A stretch of DNA of 64,000 bases from the NCBI GenBank assembly GCA_022419385.1, contig JAJUBI010000006.1, forward strand, positions 3,348,001 through 3,412,000, read 5' to 3'. This document shows positions 45,592-54,886 of this stretch, one piece after another. Below the pieces are notes generated by a model that was not told the origin of the DNA, ran no database searches, and saw nothing but the letters and a program-made list of their open reading frames with translations. The stretch comes from Paraconiothyrium sp. Pb-2020 (lineage: Eukaryota; Ascomycota; Dothideomycetes; Pleosporales; Didymosphaeriaceae). Made by a program: the position numbers and the translations under genes. Numbering within the stretch: position 1 is the first letter of the stretch; each line of letters starts with the position of its first letter.

Positions 45592-46147
45592 ATGTCATCT
45601 ATCGCCAACGCCATCTTTGGGGAGAATGTCAACTTTTCCATCGCCTCCCTACCCTTAACCCTCTTACTCCCTGCCCTCTCACACTGGTACACTATATACC
45701 TTGCCAGCGCCAACAAGGTGCAAGGTGGCTGGACCAACCAAAACCCACGCGCCTTCGTGGCGCGGCTCAATGCCAAAGCTGCGAGTGGCAAGAAGCTAAG
45801 TGATCTCGAAGACACGATTTTGCGCGGACAGGCCGCACAGCAGAATGGTTTCGAGTGGTGGGGTGTTTGGGCTGTTGCTGTGGTACGTGATTCAATAGAG
45901 CTGATCATTTCGTGGAAGATGAATGAGGCTAATGACAATTTGATAGGTGATTGGTTATTTGATCAAGGAGCCGAAGGCGTCGATGGATAGATACACTATG
46001 ATCCACGTTGCCTCGCGTATCGTGTACAATATCCTCTACGTCTCCACGCGCAGACGAAAGTACAGTTACTTCCGCACTGCAGCTTTCCAGCTCGGCGTCT
46101 ATCCGGCTATAGCTATCTTCTGCAGGGCAGCTAAAGTGTTGGCTTAA
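45592..46147 (+). CDS. MAPEG-family membrane protein
   Basis: Exons 45592-45882 and 45947-46147 in phase (GTACGT donor, GATAG acceptor) encode 163 residues, the normal size of MAPEG (membrane-associated proteins in eicosanoid and glutathione metabolism). The first helix is LPLTLLLPALSHWYTIYLA. The conserved NPRAFVARLNAK segment and AQQNGFEWWGVWAVAV correspond to the RAxxAxxNxxE region that binds glutathione in active members. Two further hydrophobic segments follow in exon 2 (IVYNILYVST and LGVYPAIAIFCRAA). Probably four helices in the ER membrane. It may be a glutathione transferase or an inactive relative. Confidence 0.88.
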
Positions 46148-46494
46148 TCCTTCGTGCTCAGGTATGGCGTACATATGGGGTTCCTTCTTACTGCAAACTG
46201 ACGAAGAAGGCTCGGTGCTTCGCTATGTTGGCACATGGGCACCTGTGAGAAGTCTACCCTAGGACGTAGGTGTTCAAGATCCAAGCTTCTCGATGGGAGG
46301 AGCTATACTGGGAACAGGTGCCGTAATGTACTCTTAATGTATGGCGGACCATGGACGCATGGAACGTAAGGTCTGGATCCCTACCAGTGCGTGCAGAATC
46401 CTGGTTCATGGGCGTCGGATTGGGAGACTTGCGTACGTAGAATATGTTCGTGTAGTTCATAAATACCGCCTTGATTGTTCCAGATTGTCATGTA
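46148..46494. other. convergent intergenic region
   Basis: About 0.35 kb between the stops of the MAPEG and Eaf7 genes. I see only 3' flank sequence. Confidence 0.4.
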
Positions 46495-47389
46495 TCATCG
46501 CTTCCGTGTCCTCTTAGGGGGTGGTTGTGCTTTGCCTTTGCTTCGATTCGTCCTGCGGGTGCTGGGCGCGGTGTCTTCTTCAGATTCAGAGCTGGACTCC
46601 TCCTCATCCTCGTCTTCATCCTCTTCCTCGGCAGATTCAGACACTGCCGACTGAGCTTTGCTGTTCTTTGCAGCTTGGCCCTTGCCAACTTTCGCACTCT
46701 TGGTAGCTCCCTTACTTGCGCGTGTGCTCTTCCCTCTCTTAGGCGTAGGCGTCGCCTCAGCTGCACTCTCGGCCAGCTGTGACAGAATGCCGTCGGGCTG
46801 GTCTTTCAGCAGGCCCATGTCTGGCACGTAGAGCAGCTTCTCGTCATCGGTGGCGAGTGTGGGCGGAGAGGAAGACGTTTCAGAATTGGGTCCGTGAAAT
46901 CGTCGCTCCCATATCATCTCGCCAAACTCGTCTTCCGGTAGGTCGAAGTCGGGGATCGTCGCTGCCTCTTCTGGATCGAGCGGATCGGGGTCATCGCTGA
47001 AAGTATACGCATCTTCACGTTCATCCAAAGCCCGCAGATCGTACAGGGAGGATACTTTGCTCCAAATTCCGGGGATGCGCGTGTGCGGAGCGTCATCAGC
47101 TGCAAAGCCATGCGAACGCATGTCGGCGTGAATGGAGATCATGCGAAAGTGTTTGTGGATGCCTAGGAGAGTCAATTAGCATAGGCTACTTCCCTGACAT
47201 GACTATATTTGTACCAGTCGGCTTCCACTTCATCATGCTCTTGAACAACTGCGTTTCCTGCTCGTCGGCCCAGGCATCGTTGAGCAACTCCTCCTCCGCC
47301 GTTGGGCCCGTGTCCTGCGGCGTCTTGGGCTGCACATCGGCAAGGGGGGTCGACGCAGCGCTGGCTTTGGCTTTCTTGCGCGGCGGCAT
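46495..47389 (-). CDS. eaf7: NuA4 histone acetyltransferase subunit Eaf7 (MRGBP/CT20 family)
   Basis: Subunit of the NuA4 acetyltransferase complex in the nucleus, in the Eaf5/7/3 module. Exons 47389-47215 and 47162-46495 in phase (GTACAA donor, CCTAG acceptor) encode 280 residues. The CT20 domain spans residues about 30-140: DEQETQLFKSMMKWKPTGIH across the splice, then KHFRMISIHADMRSHG, IPGIWSKVSSLYDLRALDER and EFGEMIWERRF. The last 100 residues are disordered and alternate basic (KRGKSTRASKGATKSAK) with acidic runs (EEEDEDEDEEESSSESEED), ending in an Arg/Lys tail. This fits Eaf7 length and layout. It diverges from the gamma-tubulin complex gene 158 bp away. Confidence 0.92.
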
Positions 47390-47547
47390 CGTGTCGCGAC
47401 TGTGGTGGGCGAGGAATGATTGGGGTGCTGCAAGTGATCTGTGGTGTAGGCGACGCGGAGGGAAAGCGCAAGGGTCGCGTAGGGCTGAAAGTTTGGCGTC
47501 ATGCCGAGGCCCCTCCAACGCGGCTGCTGTCTGCGCAACCCACCGCA
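47390..47547. promoter_or_regulatory. compact divergent promoter, eaf7 / gamma-tubulin complex gene
   Basis: 158 bp between two start codons on opposite strands. There is no TATA box on either strand. Both 5' UTRs and the core promoter must fit here or overlap the opposite gene. Confidence 0.5.
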
Positions 47548-50358
47548 ATGGACGACAATGGGGTCGCCGACGATGCGTTCGCGACTGACCGCCTGTGGAA
47601 GCCATCATCCTTCTTCGAGGACCCAGCGACGTATCAAACGTCGCTATTCGCGCCTATACAACTCGATGGCAAGTCCCGTCGCGTGTCGCACTCACGCGTC
47701 GTGCCATACTAATCGCGTACAGTGCCCGCCATAAAGATAGATCACCCGTATGCACCTAAGAAACCCCTCGAACAGGAGCTGCGGTTACCTGACATTGAGT
47801 CCTTCGAGTTCGGGCCACTTCCAGAGCTCGATAGCTTCGACGAGTCGTCAGTATCGCTTGAGAGCCCACCAGTACAAGAGGAAGACGTTTGGCAGGTTGC
47901 CTTGGAGCTAGGTCCGGCCAACGAGCATGTGAACTTTTTCACTTGGGAGTTGTTCGAAGATCCAGAGCACGTCGAACGAGACACGCCGTATATATCAGAG
48001 TCTGGTCCGGGAACGTTCGATGCGGCTCTTGTCGAAGATGATAGCAAAACGGCTGCGGGGCGTGTATTAAAGGGCGATGTATTGCTAGAGTCTCTCTGGA
48101 ATTTAAGCTTGGGACGCTCTTCCATCTTGTTCTCGTTCAATGCGAAGAAGAAGTCTTTCGAGGCCGCCATATCGGAAGGGAGGGCCTCTGGGGTCAGTCC
48201 TCGCACAGCGCAGAGCATCACCAATCAGTTCATCCATGGCGGCAATACCTTTCTGTACCTGCGATCCTTCGTGGAACGTACATTTGCTTCGGCCGACTCT
48301 ATCCCGGCGAGAGTAGCCTTGGCTACCGCAGTCTCGAGCCTTCTGTCCACCTTCGAAGAACAACTCGGTCGGCAATCCAACAAGGTTAGGTCTATATTGC
48401 AACTGCAGCGCCTATTTGCCAGACCACGAGAGATCTTGAATCATGTTGCGCGAACGGTTGATGCGGTGAAGTATGCAAGAAGCAATGAACAGTTATCTTC
48501 ACTGATCCATCATCGCCTCCTGGAAGCCGAAGAAGGAGATAGCTATATCCGCCAATTATCGTGCCAGATTCTACGTCAAGTCGCACAACCAAGTATTGAT
48601 CTATTGAGTGAGTGGATCGGCATTCGACAGGAACAAGAAACCGTACCATTCCCAGACCGAGGCGGCTTCGTGGCTGTGAACGATGTTTCAGAACAGCAAG
48701 GCCCTACGGAATACACATATCGTTCGGAATTGATGCCCAGATTCGTCAGCGAGGAGGATGGGAACACTATATTTGAGACCGGCAATGCCCTTCGTTTTCT
48801 AAAGCATCATCATGCGGAGCACCCACTAGCATGTCTGGAAAAGTTTGGCGTACAATCGCCATTGCTCGAGTGGAAATTTGGCTGGCAAGATATCCAAGAC
48901 ATCTCGAAGAGAGCAAAAGCCTACGAAGATGAGCTTCGCAACGCGATTTTAGAGTTCTCGAGGGGTTCATCGTCAGAGGATTTTACTATCATAGCCGCCA
49001 AAGACACCTCTTCTCGGCAAACGATCGAACTCACAGATCATGAGAGATTCCTCCAAGAGTCTATGCAACTTCTTGACGGTCCGCCCAAACAACCGTTAAG
49101 CGACCTGCCCGACGAATTGAAACTTTTAACACAGCGAGTGCTCGAAGCCCAAGATGACTCTCATTCATCAGACACTAACACCTTTTCGCCACCACTCTCA
49201 ATAACTTCGACGCTTTCATTCGGCCCTCTTCTGTCAGCTCAAGCGAAGCTGGTCAATGCCACTACTCTGCGCCTCTTCTTCCGATCTCACAAGCTCCGCT
49301 TACATCTCGCGCTACAGCGGGAGTATCAACTTTTTGGCGATGGTGTGTTCTCATCAGGCCTAGCTTTGGCACTTTTTGACCCAGAGCGCGAGAGTGCTGA
49401 AAGGCATAAGGGTCAAATGAGAAGCGGAGTCCATATGGGTCTGCAGCTGGGTTCTCGAAAAAGCTGGCCACCTGCTAGCTCTGAACTACGACTTGCGCTT
49501 ATGGGCCTGCTCAGTGAAAGCTATTACTCGTCTGCACTCTTTCATTCAACACAGGATCACGACGCGGCACCAGTAACAGCTCGCGATAACAACGAACTTC
49601 CGGGTCAGCTCAACTTTGCTGTCCGCCAGCTAGACGAGTCTGCAATGGAGAAGATCATGGATCCGTACGGATTGCATGCGCTCGACTTTTTACGTCTTCA
49701 ATACGTACCGCCGAGCCCGCTCAATCTGGTCATCACGTCTGTCGCGTTAGAGAAGTACGACTACATTTTCAGGTTCTTGCTTCGACTGTTGCGCATGATC
49801 TTTGTTGTCGCGCATCTTCCTCGCCATTTCCCAGATTCGGTGTCTCGTCGCTTTAGAACAGAGGCCCACCACTTTGTAACCGCCCTCTCGACATACATCT
49901 TCCAGACAGGCATCGCAGAACACTGGGATGCTTTCCAGTCCTACGTGACCACCCTCGAGAGTCGACTCGCTGCAGAAGATGAAGCGCACGAGCTCGGAGT
50001 TCGCGTCACGGAAGGTCTCGCCGCCATCCGCGACGCCCATGAAAAGTGCCTCGACAGTATACTCTTCTCGCTTCTGCTGCGCAGACGCCAACGCAAAGTC
50101 ATGGCCCTCATAGAAGAGATCTTCGAACTCATCCTCCTCTTTGCGAAGAAACAAAATCCCGGCACGAAGGTCAACGAGAGCGTCAATGATATGTACCTGA
50201 AGCTCAGAGGGAAGATTAAAGTGTTCCTGAATGTGTGCACGCAATTGACGGGGAAGAAAGGATATGGCAAGGGCAAGGGAACGGCAGAGGAGGATACAAT
50301 GGAAAGGCTGGGAGTCTTGCTGGAGATGAACACGTACTTCTCGCAGGGCGCCGCGTGA
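47548..50358 (+). CDS. Spc97/Spc98 family gamma-tubulin complex protein (GCP6-like)
   Basis: Component of the gamma-tubulin complex that nucleates microtubules at the spindle pole body. Exon 1 (47548-47668) and exon 2 (47723-50358) join in phase to 918 residues. The intron starts with GC (GATG then GCAAGT) and ends TACAG, with a TACTAAT branch point 17 bp before the end. The N-terminal grip region includes SLWNLSLGRSSILFSFN and NQFIHGGNTFLYLRSFVERT. The C-terminal grip region includes LQYVPPSPLNLVITSVALEK, YDYIFRFLLRLLRMIFVVAH and HHFVTALSTYIFQTGIAEHW. This is the two-part GCP layout; assignment to GCP6 rather than GCP4 or GCP5 is tentative, from the N-terminal extension. Confidence 0.88.
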
Positions 50359-50600
50359 GCGAGGCCGAAGGATTACGCGTGTGTCGTATACGCTTCCGCT
50401 TTGGGAATGCTAGTCGCGTTATACTTCCCGCACCGCACTCCAAGCATTAGGCACCAAGTTCCAATAACCAGGAATATACTCTCAAGACAACGTCATGTTC
50501 GCAATTCGACTTCCTATAAGCCGATAATGTGAACACATTTCCTTGAGGGGGCAGATACTTAACTCACTTTCTACGCCCTCTCTATCTACCCCGACACAAC

Positions 50601-51839
50601 ATGCCCACCATGGCGCGAACACATTCCCTCGACAACCTCCGCACCTTCCTTACCGTTCTTGTAATATTTCATCATGCCTCCATCCCCTACGGCGGCCTCG
50701 GCTCCTGGCCCTACAAGCCTTATTCATGGTCGCCTTCCGCACCGTCAGGTGTTTCTTCTTTCTTCCTCGCCGTCTTCAACGTCACAAACCAGACCTTCTT
50801 CATGGCACTTTTCTTCCTCATATCTGGCTACTTCTCCGCCATATCCGCTTCCAAACGACCTCGGGGGATTTTCCTGAAAGAGAAGGCCAAGAGGTTAGGC
50901 GTCCCGTGTATGGTGTACAGTATCCTTGGGCCGGGTGTTGTAGAGGCCATCATCGCCTGCGTAAGAGACGGTGGGCCTATTAACACTGTGGAGAGAGTGG
51001 TAAAGAGGGTAGGAAGGGTGAGAGGTGCGAGGGGCCCGGTGTGGTACTGCGGCGTACTACTTGTCTTCGACGCCGTTTTCGCGTTGACCTTCTACCCTAC
51101 GGCGGCTCAGAAAGACTCAGAGGAAAAGGAGAGGGAGCGACAAGTTAAAGAGGGAAGACCACAGAAATCGCATCTCGGCGATCGCGTCATCTTCGCGGGC
51201 TTGGCTTTCTCTGTACTTGCGAGTTTTCTCCTCCGCCTGCGCTGGCCGATAGGCACGACCTTCACCCCGCTGGGCCTCGAGATGGGCTTCCTCCCGCAGT
51301 ACGTGGTGTACTACGCCACCGGTATCTATGCGCAACGCACCCTGAAGACGGAACTGCAGAGACTCGTGCCGAGGAAGAGCGTTCGGATTCCGAGAACACT
51401 AATAGCACTGGATATAATGAGGGCTGTGCTTTATATCACTTTACACGCAGGCTTCTATTTCGCCATCCTCAAGCCCTGGACACATGAAACGCTGGACCGG
51501 GCGAGGGGCGGGTGGAATCCCATTGCTCTCTGCTACGGCATCTTCAACGAGGCGCTGGGGTTCGTGCTTTGCGTGCCTCTTCTGCGGTTGTTCAGTGAAA
51601 AGGAATGGGCGAAGAGGAAGTGGGCGGTTGGTCGGGTAGATCTTGCGAGGTGGATTTACGCGGCGTTTTTGGTGCATGCACCTGTGGTTGTGGGACTGCA
51701 GTGTGTGATGGACAGATGGGCGATACCGGGTATGGCTAAGAGTGCCATTGTGGGAAGTCTGGGCTGCGTGGGGAGTTGGGCAGTGGGCTTTGGTCTGGGG
51801 AGGGGTTTGGAGAGGATGGGTGTCAGGGGATATATTTAG
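50601..51839 (+). CDS. acyltransferase-3 family membrane protein
   Basis: Intronless 412-residue multi-pass protein; an ATG three codons in (50610) is an alternative start. The N terminus MPTMARTHSLDNLRTFLTVL then VIFHHASIPYGG carries the conserved His of helix 1 that marks acyltransferase-3 (OafA/MdoC-like) proteins, and the RxF/LDNLRxF pattern is typical. About ten hydrophobic helices follow (FFMALFFLISGYFSAISA, VWYCGVLLVFDAVFALTF, WIYAAFLVHAPVVVGLQ). A charged loop (KDSEEKERERQVKEGRPQKS) sits mid-protein. Members move acyl groups from CoA or other donors onto carbohydrates or small molecules across a membrane. The substrate is unknown. Confidence 0.9.
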   Translation: MPTMARTHSLDNLRTFLTVLVIFHHASIPYGGLGSWPYKPYSWSPSAPSGVSSFFLAVFNVTNQTFFMALFFLISGYFSAISASKRPRGIFLKEKAKRLGVPCMVYSILGPGVVEAIIACVRDGGPINTVERVVKRVGRVRGARGPVWYCGVLLVFDAVFALTFYPTAAQKDSEEKERERQVKEGRPQKSHLGDRVIFAGLAFSVLASFLLRLRWPIGTTFTPLGLEMGFLPQYVVYYATGIYAQRTLKTELQRLVPRKSVRIPRTLIALDIMRAVLYITLHAGFYFAILKPWTHETLDRARGGWNPIALCYGIFNEALGFVLCVPLLRLFSEKEWAKRKWAVGRVDLARWIYAAFLVHAPVVVGLQCVMDRWAIPGMAKSAIVGSLGCVGSWAVGFGLGRGLERMGVRGYI

Positions 51840-52045
51840 GCTGAAATATTTTTGAGAGAGGGCGCGGGTGAGCGTTGTTCGGTCGCTGGTGTTGACGATA
51901 CAGATGATGGCACAGTGCCCTTCGAAACTTTGTGTCTGCGACTGCTAGCATATATCTTACTTTGAAATTGGAGATACAAAGCTAGAAGGTAGGGACCCGA
52001 ATATCACTAGTTTCAACGAAGTTGGGTGTGGGTTCTTGTAACACT

Positions 52046-52309
52046 GCTTTGTGTCACGGGAATGACGGCATATCCCATGACATAGCAAATCCAGTGTGAA
52101 ATTCAGATCTTTGTTCCCTCCATACCAGAGCCTCATGCTGTTTCTTTTTGCTTCATTCTCTCGCCTCGATGCACACAGCTTTGTGTCGTGGGAATGACGG
52201 TCGTACCCATGACACAACAAGGCCGATGTGAAATCCGATCTCCTGTTTCGCTCCATATTTGAGCCTCACACTGGTTCTTTTCCTTCATACTCTCACTTTA
52301 ATGCACGCA
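52046..52309. repeat. diverged 132-bp tandem duplication
   Basis: Two head-to-tail copies, 52046-52177 and 52178-52309, each opening with GCTTTGTGTC and closing with TGCACRCA. They are an estimated 70-80 percent identical by eye; most differences are transitions. The unit length is a multiple of three and the minus strand stays open across both copies (SDFTSALLCHGYDRHSHDTK in one copy, NLDFTLDLL-like text in the other). It may be an old local duplication; coding value is doubtful. Confidence 0.75.
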
Positions 52310-52352
52310 GCCTTTCAGTAGAGGCTCCGCTCCGCCGCATGTATCCTTCCAC

Positions 52353-53543
52353 CTACTTATCGAAGACGGAGAACCCAAGGTATGGCTCTTTCTCTTGCCA
52401 TGTCCAAACTTTCCTCAACCATGGGTGCCTACAGTGATTCGTTACCACTTGCAGCCCGTTCGCGAAATTGTTCACCACCAGCCCCCCGCCAAGGTCATAC
52501 TCGGTATTTTGCTCGGGGCAGTCGAAGGGATCCTTGAAAAGATTTTGGTTAGTAACAGAATTGGACACGCCTGGAAAGATGAGCTGGATTGAATCAAGAT
52601 TGAAACGCTGTAGTTCTTGAAGGAGTGATTTCCATGATTTGCCTGGTGGAAGATACAGCAAGAAGTAAGCAAGCCCCAGGGATTGAAGGTTGGGGAACAT
52701 CCTGAGAGCACGCAGAACATCAACATAATGGAAAACCCGATCTTCACCTGCTGTCAGCCGGAAGGTTTTGAGCTTTGGAAGCAGGATGTCTTCTGGTGCC
52801 TCCCTCTCATCCACAAATCGTGTCCAATAGTCGTAGTGCCAATCGGCACCTGATGTCTCTCCAAGAGCGATTTCCAAGAACTCCAGATTCTGACATCCAA
52901 AGAGCCCTCGCTCGAATATGGGCCTATACGTTCCGGTTGTTAGGTTCACTGAAAGGCGTGTTAGAAATTTCAGTCCGCTGAGATCGCGGTACGCGAGGAC
53001 TGAGTACGACCACGCAGCAAGACCTTCGAGCGGGAATACCACAGATCGTATTTTAATGTCAGGGGTCTGGAGTTCGAGAACTAGATGGACAATGAGTCCC
53101 TTCGCCCAACGTGGGGGATCGCGGGGATCCACGGGCTCTTCAAGACGCTCGTGAGAGATGCGTAGGTTCTCCACGTGTGGGAAATCATAGAAAAGCCTGC
53201 ATAACTTCGACTTGACGAAGCACAGCTGCTCATCAGACCAACCAAGCACCAGAAGTCCAGGAAACGTTAGAGTGGCCATCTTGTCCGCATATTTTGTTTG
53301 AGAGATGGCTTCGAACCGTTCCAGCCGAAGATCTTCGCGAAAGAGTGGGATTTCCCCTAGAACCCTACCGAAGGCGTCCTGCATCGACTTTGATGCCCAA
53401 AAACCACGGCACACCAGCCGAGCATTGAGCAAGTCCTCCTTCGAATCTTCGGTAATTTTAGCGAACCGCTCGGTAATGGGGTGATGATAGACCAGTAGTT
53501 GCTGCAAGATGAGATCCAGGGTTTCCCGTGGTACGCTGTCCAT
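52353..53543 (-). CDS. F-box protein
   Basis: 396-residue protein, one exon, started at the ATG at 53543 because the following text MDSVPRETLDLILQQLLVYH is an F-box first helix; the frame is open 73 codons further upstream (to 53762), but that part is Arg-rich and F-box-free. The F-box continues as LLNARLVCRGFWASKSMQDA. The rest is leucine-rich with an LRR-like rhythm (LPKLKTFRLTAGEDRVFHYV, LRALRMFPNLQSLGLAYFLL), typical of fungal F-box/LRR-like proteins that select targets for SCF ubiquitin ligase. It ends next to the tandem repeat, with the stop 44 bp from it. Confidence 0.82.
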   Translation of the reverse strand: MDSVPRETLDLILQQLLVYHHPITERFAKITEDSKEDLLNARLVCRGFWASKSMQDAFGRVLGEIPLFREDLRLERFEAISQTKYADKMATLTFPGLLVLGWSDEQLCFVKSKLCRLFYDFPHVENLRISHERLEEPVDPRDPPRWAKGLIVHLVLELQTPDIKIRSVVFPLEGLAAWSYSVLAYRDLSGLKFLTRLSVNLTTGTYRPIFERGLFGCQNLEFLEIALGETSGADWHYDYWTRFVDEREAPEDILLPKLKTFRLTAGEDRVFHYVDVLRALRMFPNLQSLGLAYFLLYLPPGKSWKSLLQELQRFNLDSIQLIFPGVSNSVTNQNLFKDPFDCPEQNTEYDLGGGLVVNNFANGLQVVTNHCRHPWLRKVWTWQEKEPYLGFSVFDK

Positions 53544-54162
53544 GTTGGCGGTCGAGCGTTTAGTGTTGCAGTCGCGCAATTGCAGGTACAGATCCGCCGT
53601 GCCGCGACTAGCACGCGGATATCTCGTGTAGCGGTGCTGTGACTCCCTAAACAGACTGTTGGGCAGCAATCGCCCGCGTACGAGGTTGAGCTTTTGTCGC
53701 GGGACTTGCTTTGGAAGTGAGCATCCTGTGTTATATTTCGAGGGATATGGTTGCTTGGCCAACTTTTGTTGCGAGTGATCGCCTTGGCGGGGCGGTGAAA
53801 GGCAAGTACACTCCTAAGCCAAAACCAACGTCATCGGGTCCTTCTCGCTCCGTTTCACGAAAGCCCAAGTCATTCGGCCCCGGAGATTGCACGGGCAACA
53901 TAGCCGCTGCCGTCCGCGCCTTCCCGTTCGTTACGCAACAAACAACCTTCACCTGTCGTACCTTCCCCATCAACAAGCCAAGCACTGACCGACGAGTCTT
54001 GAAATACCACTTTTCTGTGCACACCTTCGACTCTACAGCTGCCTCCACTACGCTCTCTTGACCGTCAACCCATATCTTGAACGCTCACACGCCCTCATTT
54101 GTATATTTGTCTACCTTGGACGTTTCTGCTCTTACCTCGAACGATCCACCTCGCTACTCAAC
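53544..54162. other. divergent intergenic region, F-box / small secreted protein
   Basis: About 0.62 kb with the promoters of both genes. A 116-codon plus frame at 53711-54061 and its antisense have no features; I treat both as chance. A pyrimidine-rich stretch lies just before 54163. Confidence 0.4.
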
Positions 54163-54563
54163 ATGATGAAGCTGACCATCTTCCTTACCCTCGTCACCCT
54201 CATAGGCCTCGGCCTCGCCGCGCCCACTATTCACGAGGCCAAACTTGACACCGCCTTCTCCAACGTTTTCGCCCGCACCTCTGCCACCAACTGCGACGAG
54301 TGTCGCGAGCATCGCGATCTCTGCCTCAAAGTACACCACATCCCTGGAAAAGTGTGAGTAGGCGCTAACACCTGCAGTATGGCGTGGGGGATGGGGGCTC
54401 CGGCTGCCCCAAGGTTTGCACGTCGTACGTGTGCCGCAAGTGGGACGTAGGTACTTCATAGGCTCGGTAAGCCACGGATCTAATGTTGGGAACGCAGTGC
54501 CGTAGCTGCGGCGACGAGTTCAATTGCGATGACGCCAACCTTACCATGCCACCGGGATGGTAG
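54163..54563 (+). CDS. small secreted cysteine-rich protein
   Basis: Three short exons, 54163-54351, 54378-54446 and 54498-54563, all joined in phase 0, encode 107 residues; each exon alone is too short to draw attention. The first intron is unusually small (26 bp by this reading, with CTAAC and CTGCAG inside), so its exact ends need RNA evidence. A signal peptide (MMKLTIFLTLVTLIGLGLAA, cleavage near APT) leads to a mature chain of about 85 residues with nine cysteines: NCDEC, DLC, SGCPKVC, YVC, CRSC and FNC. Size, signal and Cys spacing are those of fungal secreted effector or antimicrobial-type proteins, but no known family is recognised. Confidence 0.65.
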
Positions 54564-54886
54564 GTCTGCGGAGCGCCTGACACTTCAACCTACCACGACA
54601 TGCGACCTGCACCATCGATCGATTTGCTTTCGGGAGCATCTTCAGGAGTTGTGCTTTGAAACAGCTTATAGAAAGCGGATCTATAAGCTGAGCTTGGCCC
54701 ATTACTTGAGCGAGACGACTTGACGGATTTCGTTGGTATCATACTTGAGGATTCTTTCCGCGTCTGGTCAATCCTTAGGGAACAAATATTGGCATACATT
54801 GGGTACTTTCTTGCCTTCAACGGCAGTGTCCCAAGGCTGAACTTCTCTCTTAGATTTTGATGACTGACCTAATACTACTGCGCTCC
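54564..54886. other. convergent intergenic region
   Basis: About 0.32 kb between the stops of the secreted-protein gene and the PLP-enzyme gene. Nothing of note seen. Confidence 0.4.

Noticed and set aside
53711..54061. Plus-strand 116-codon frame and its antisense
   Set aside because: Basic low-complexity text in a divergent promoter; no domain.
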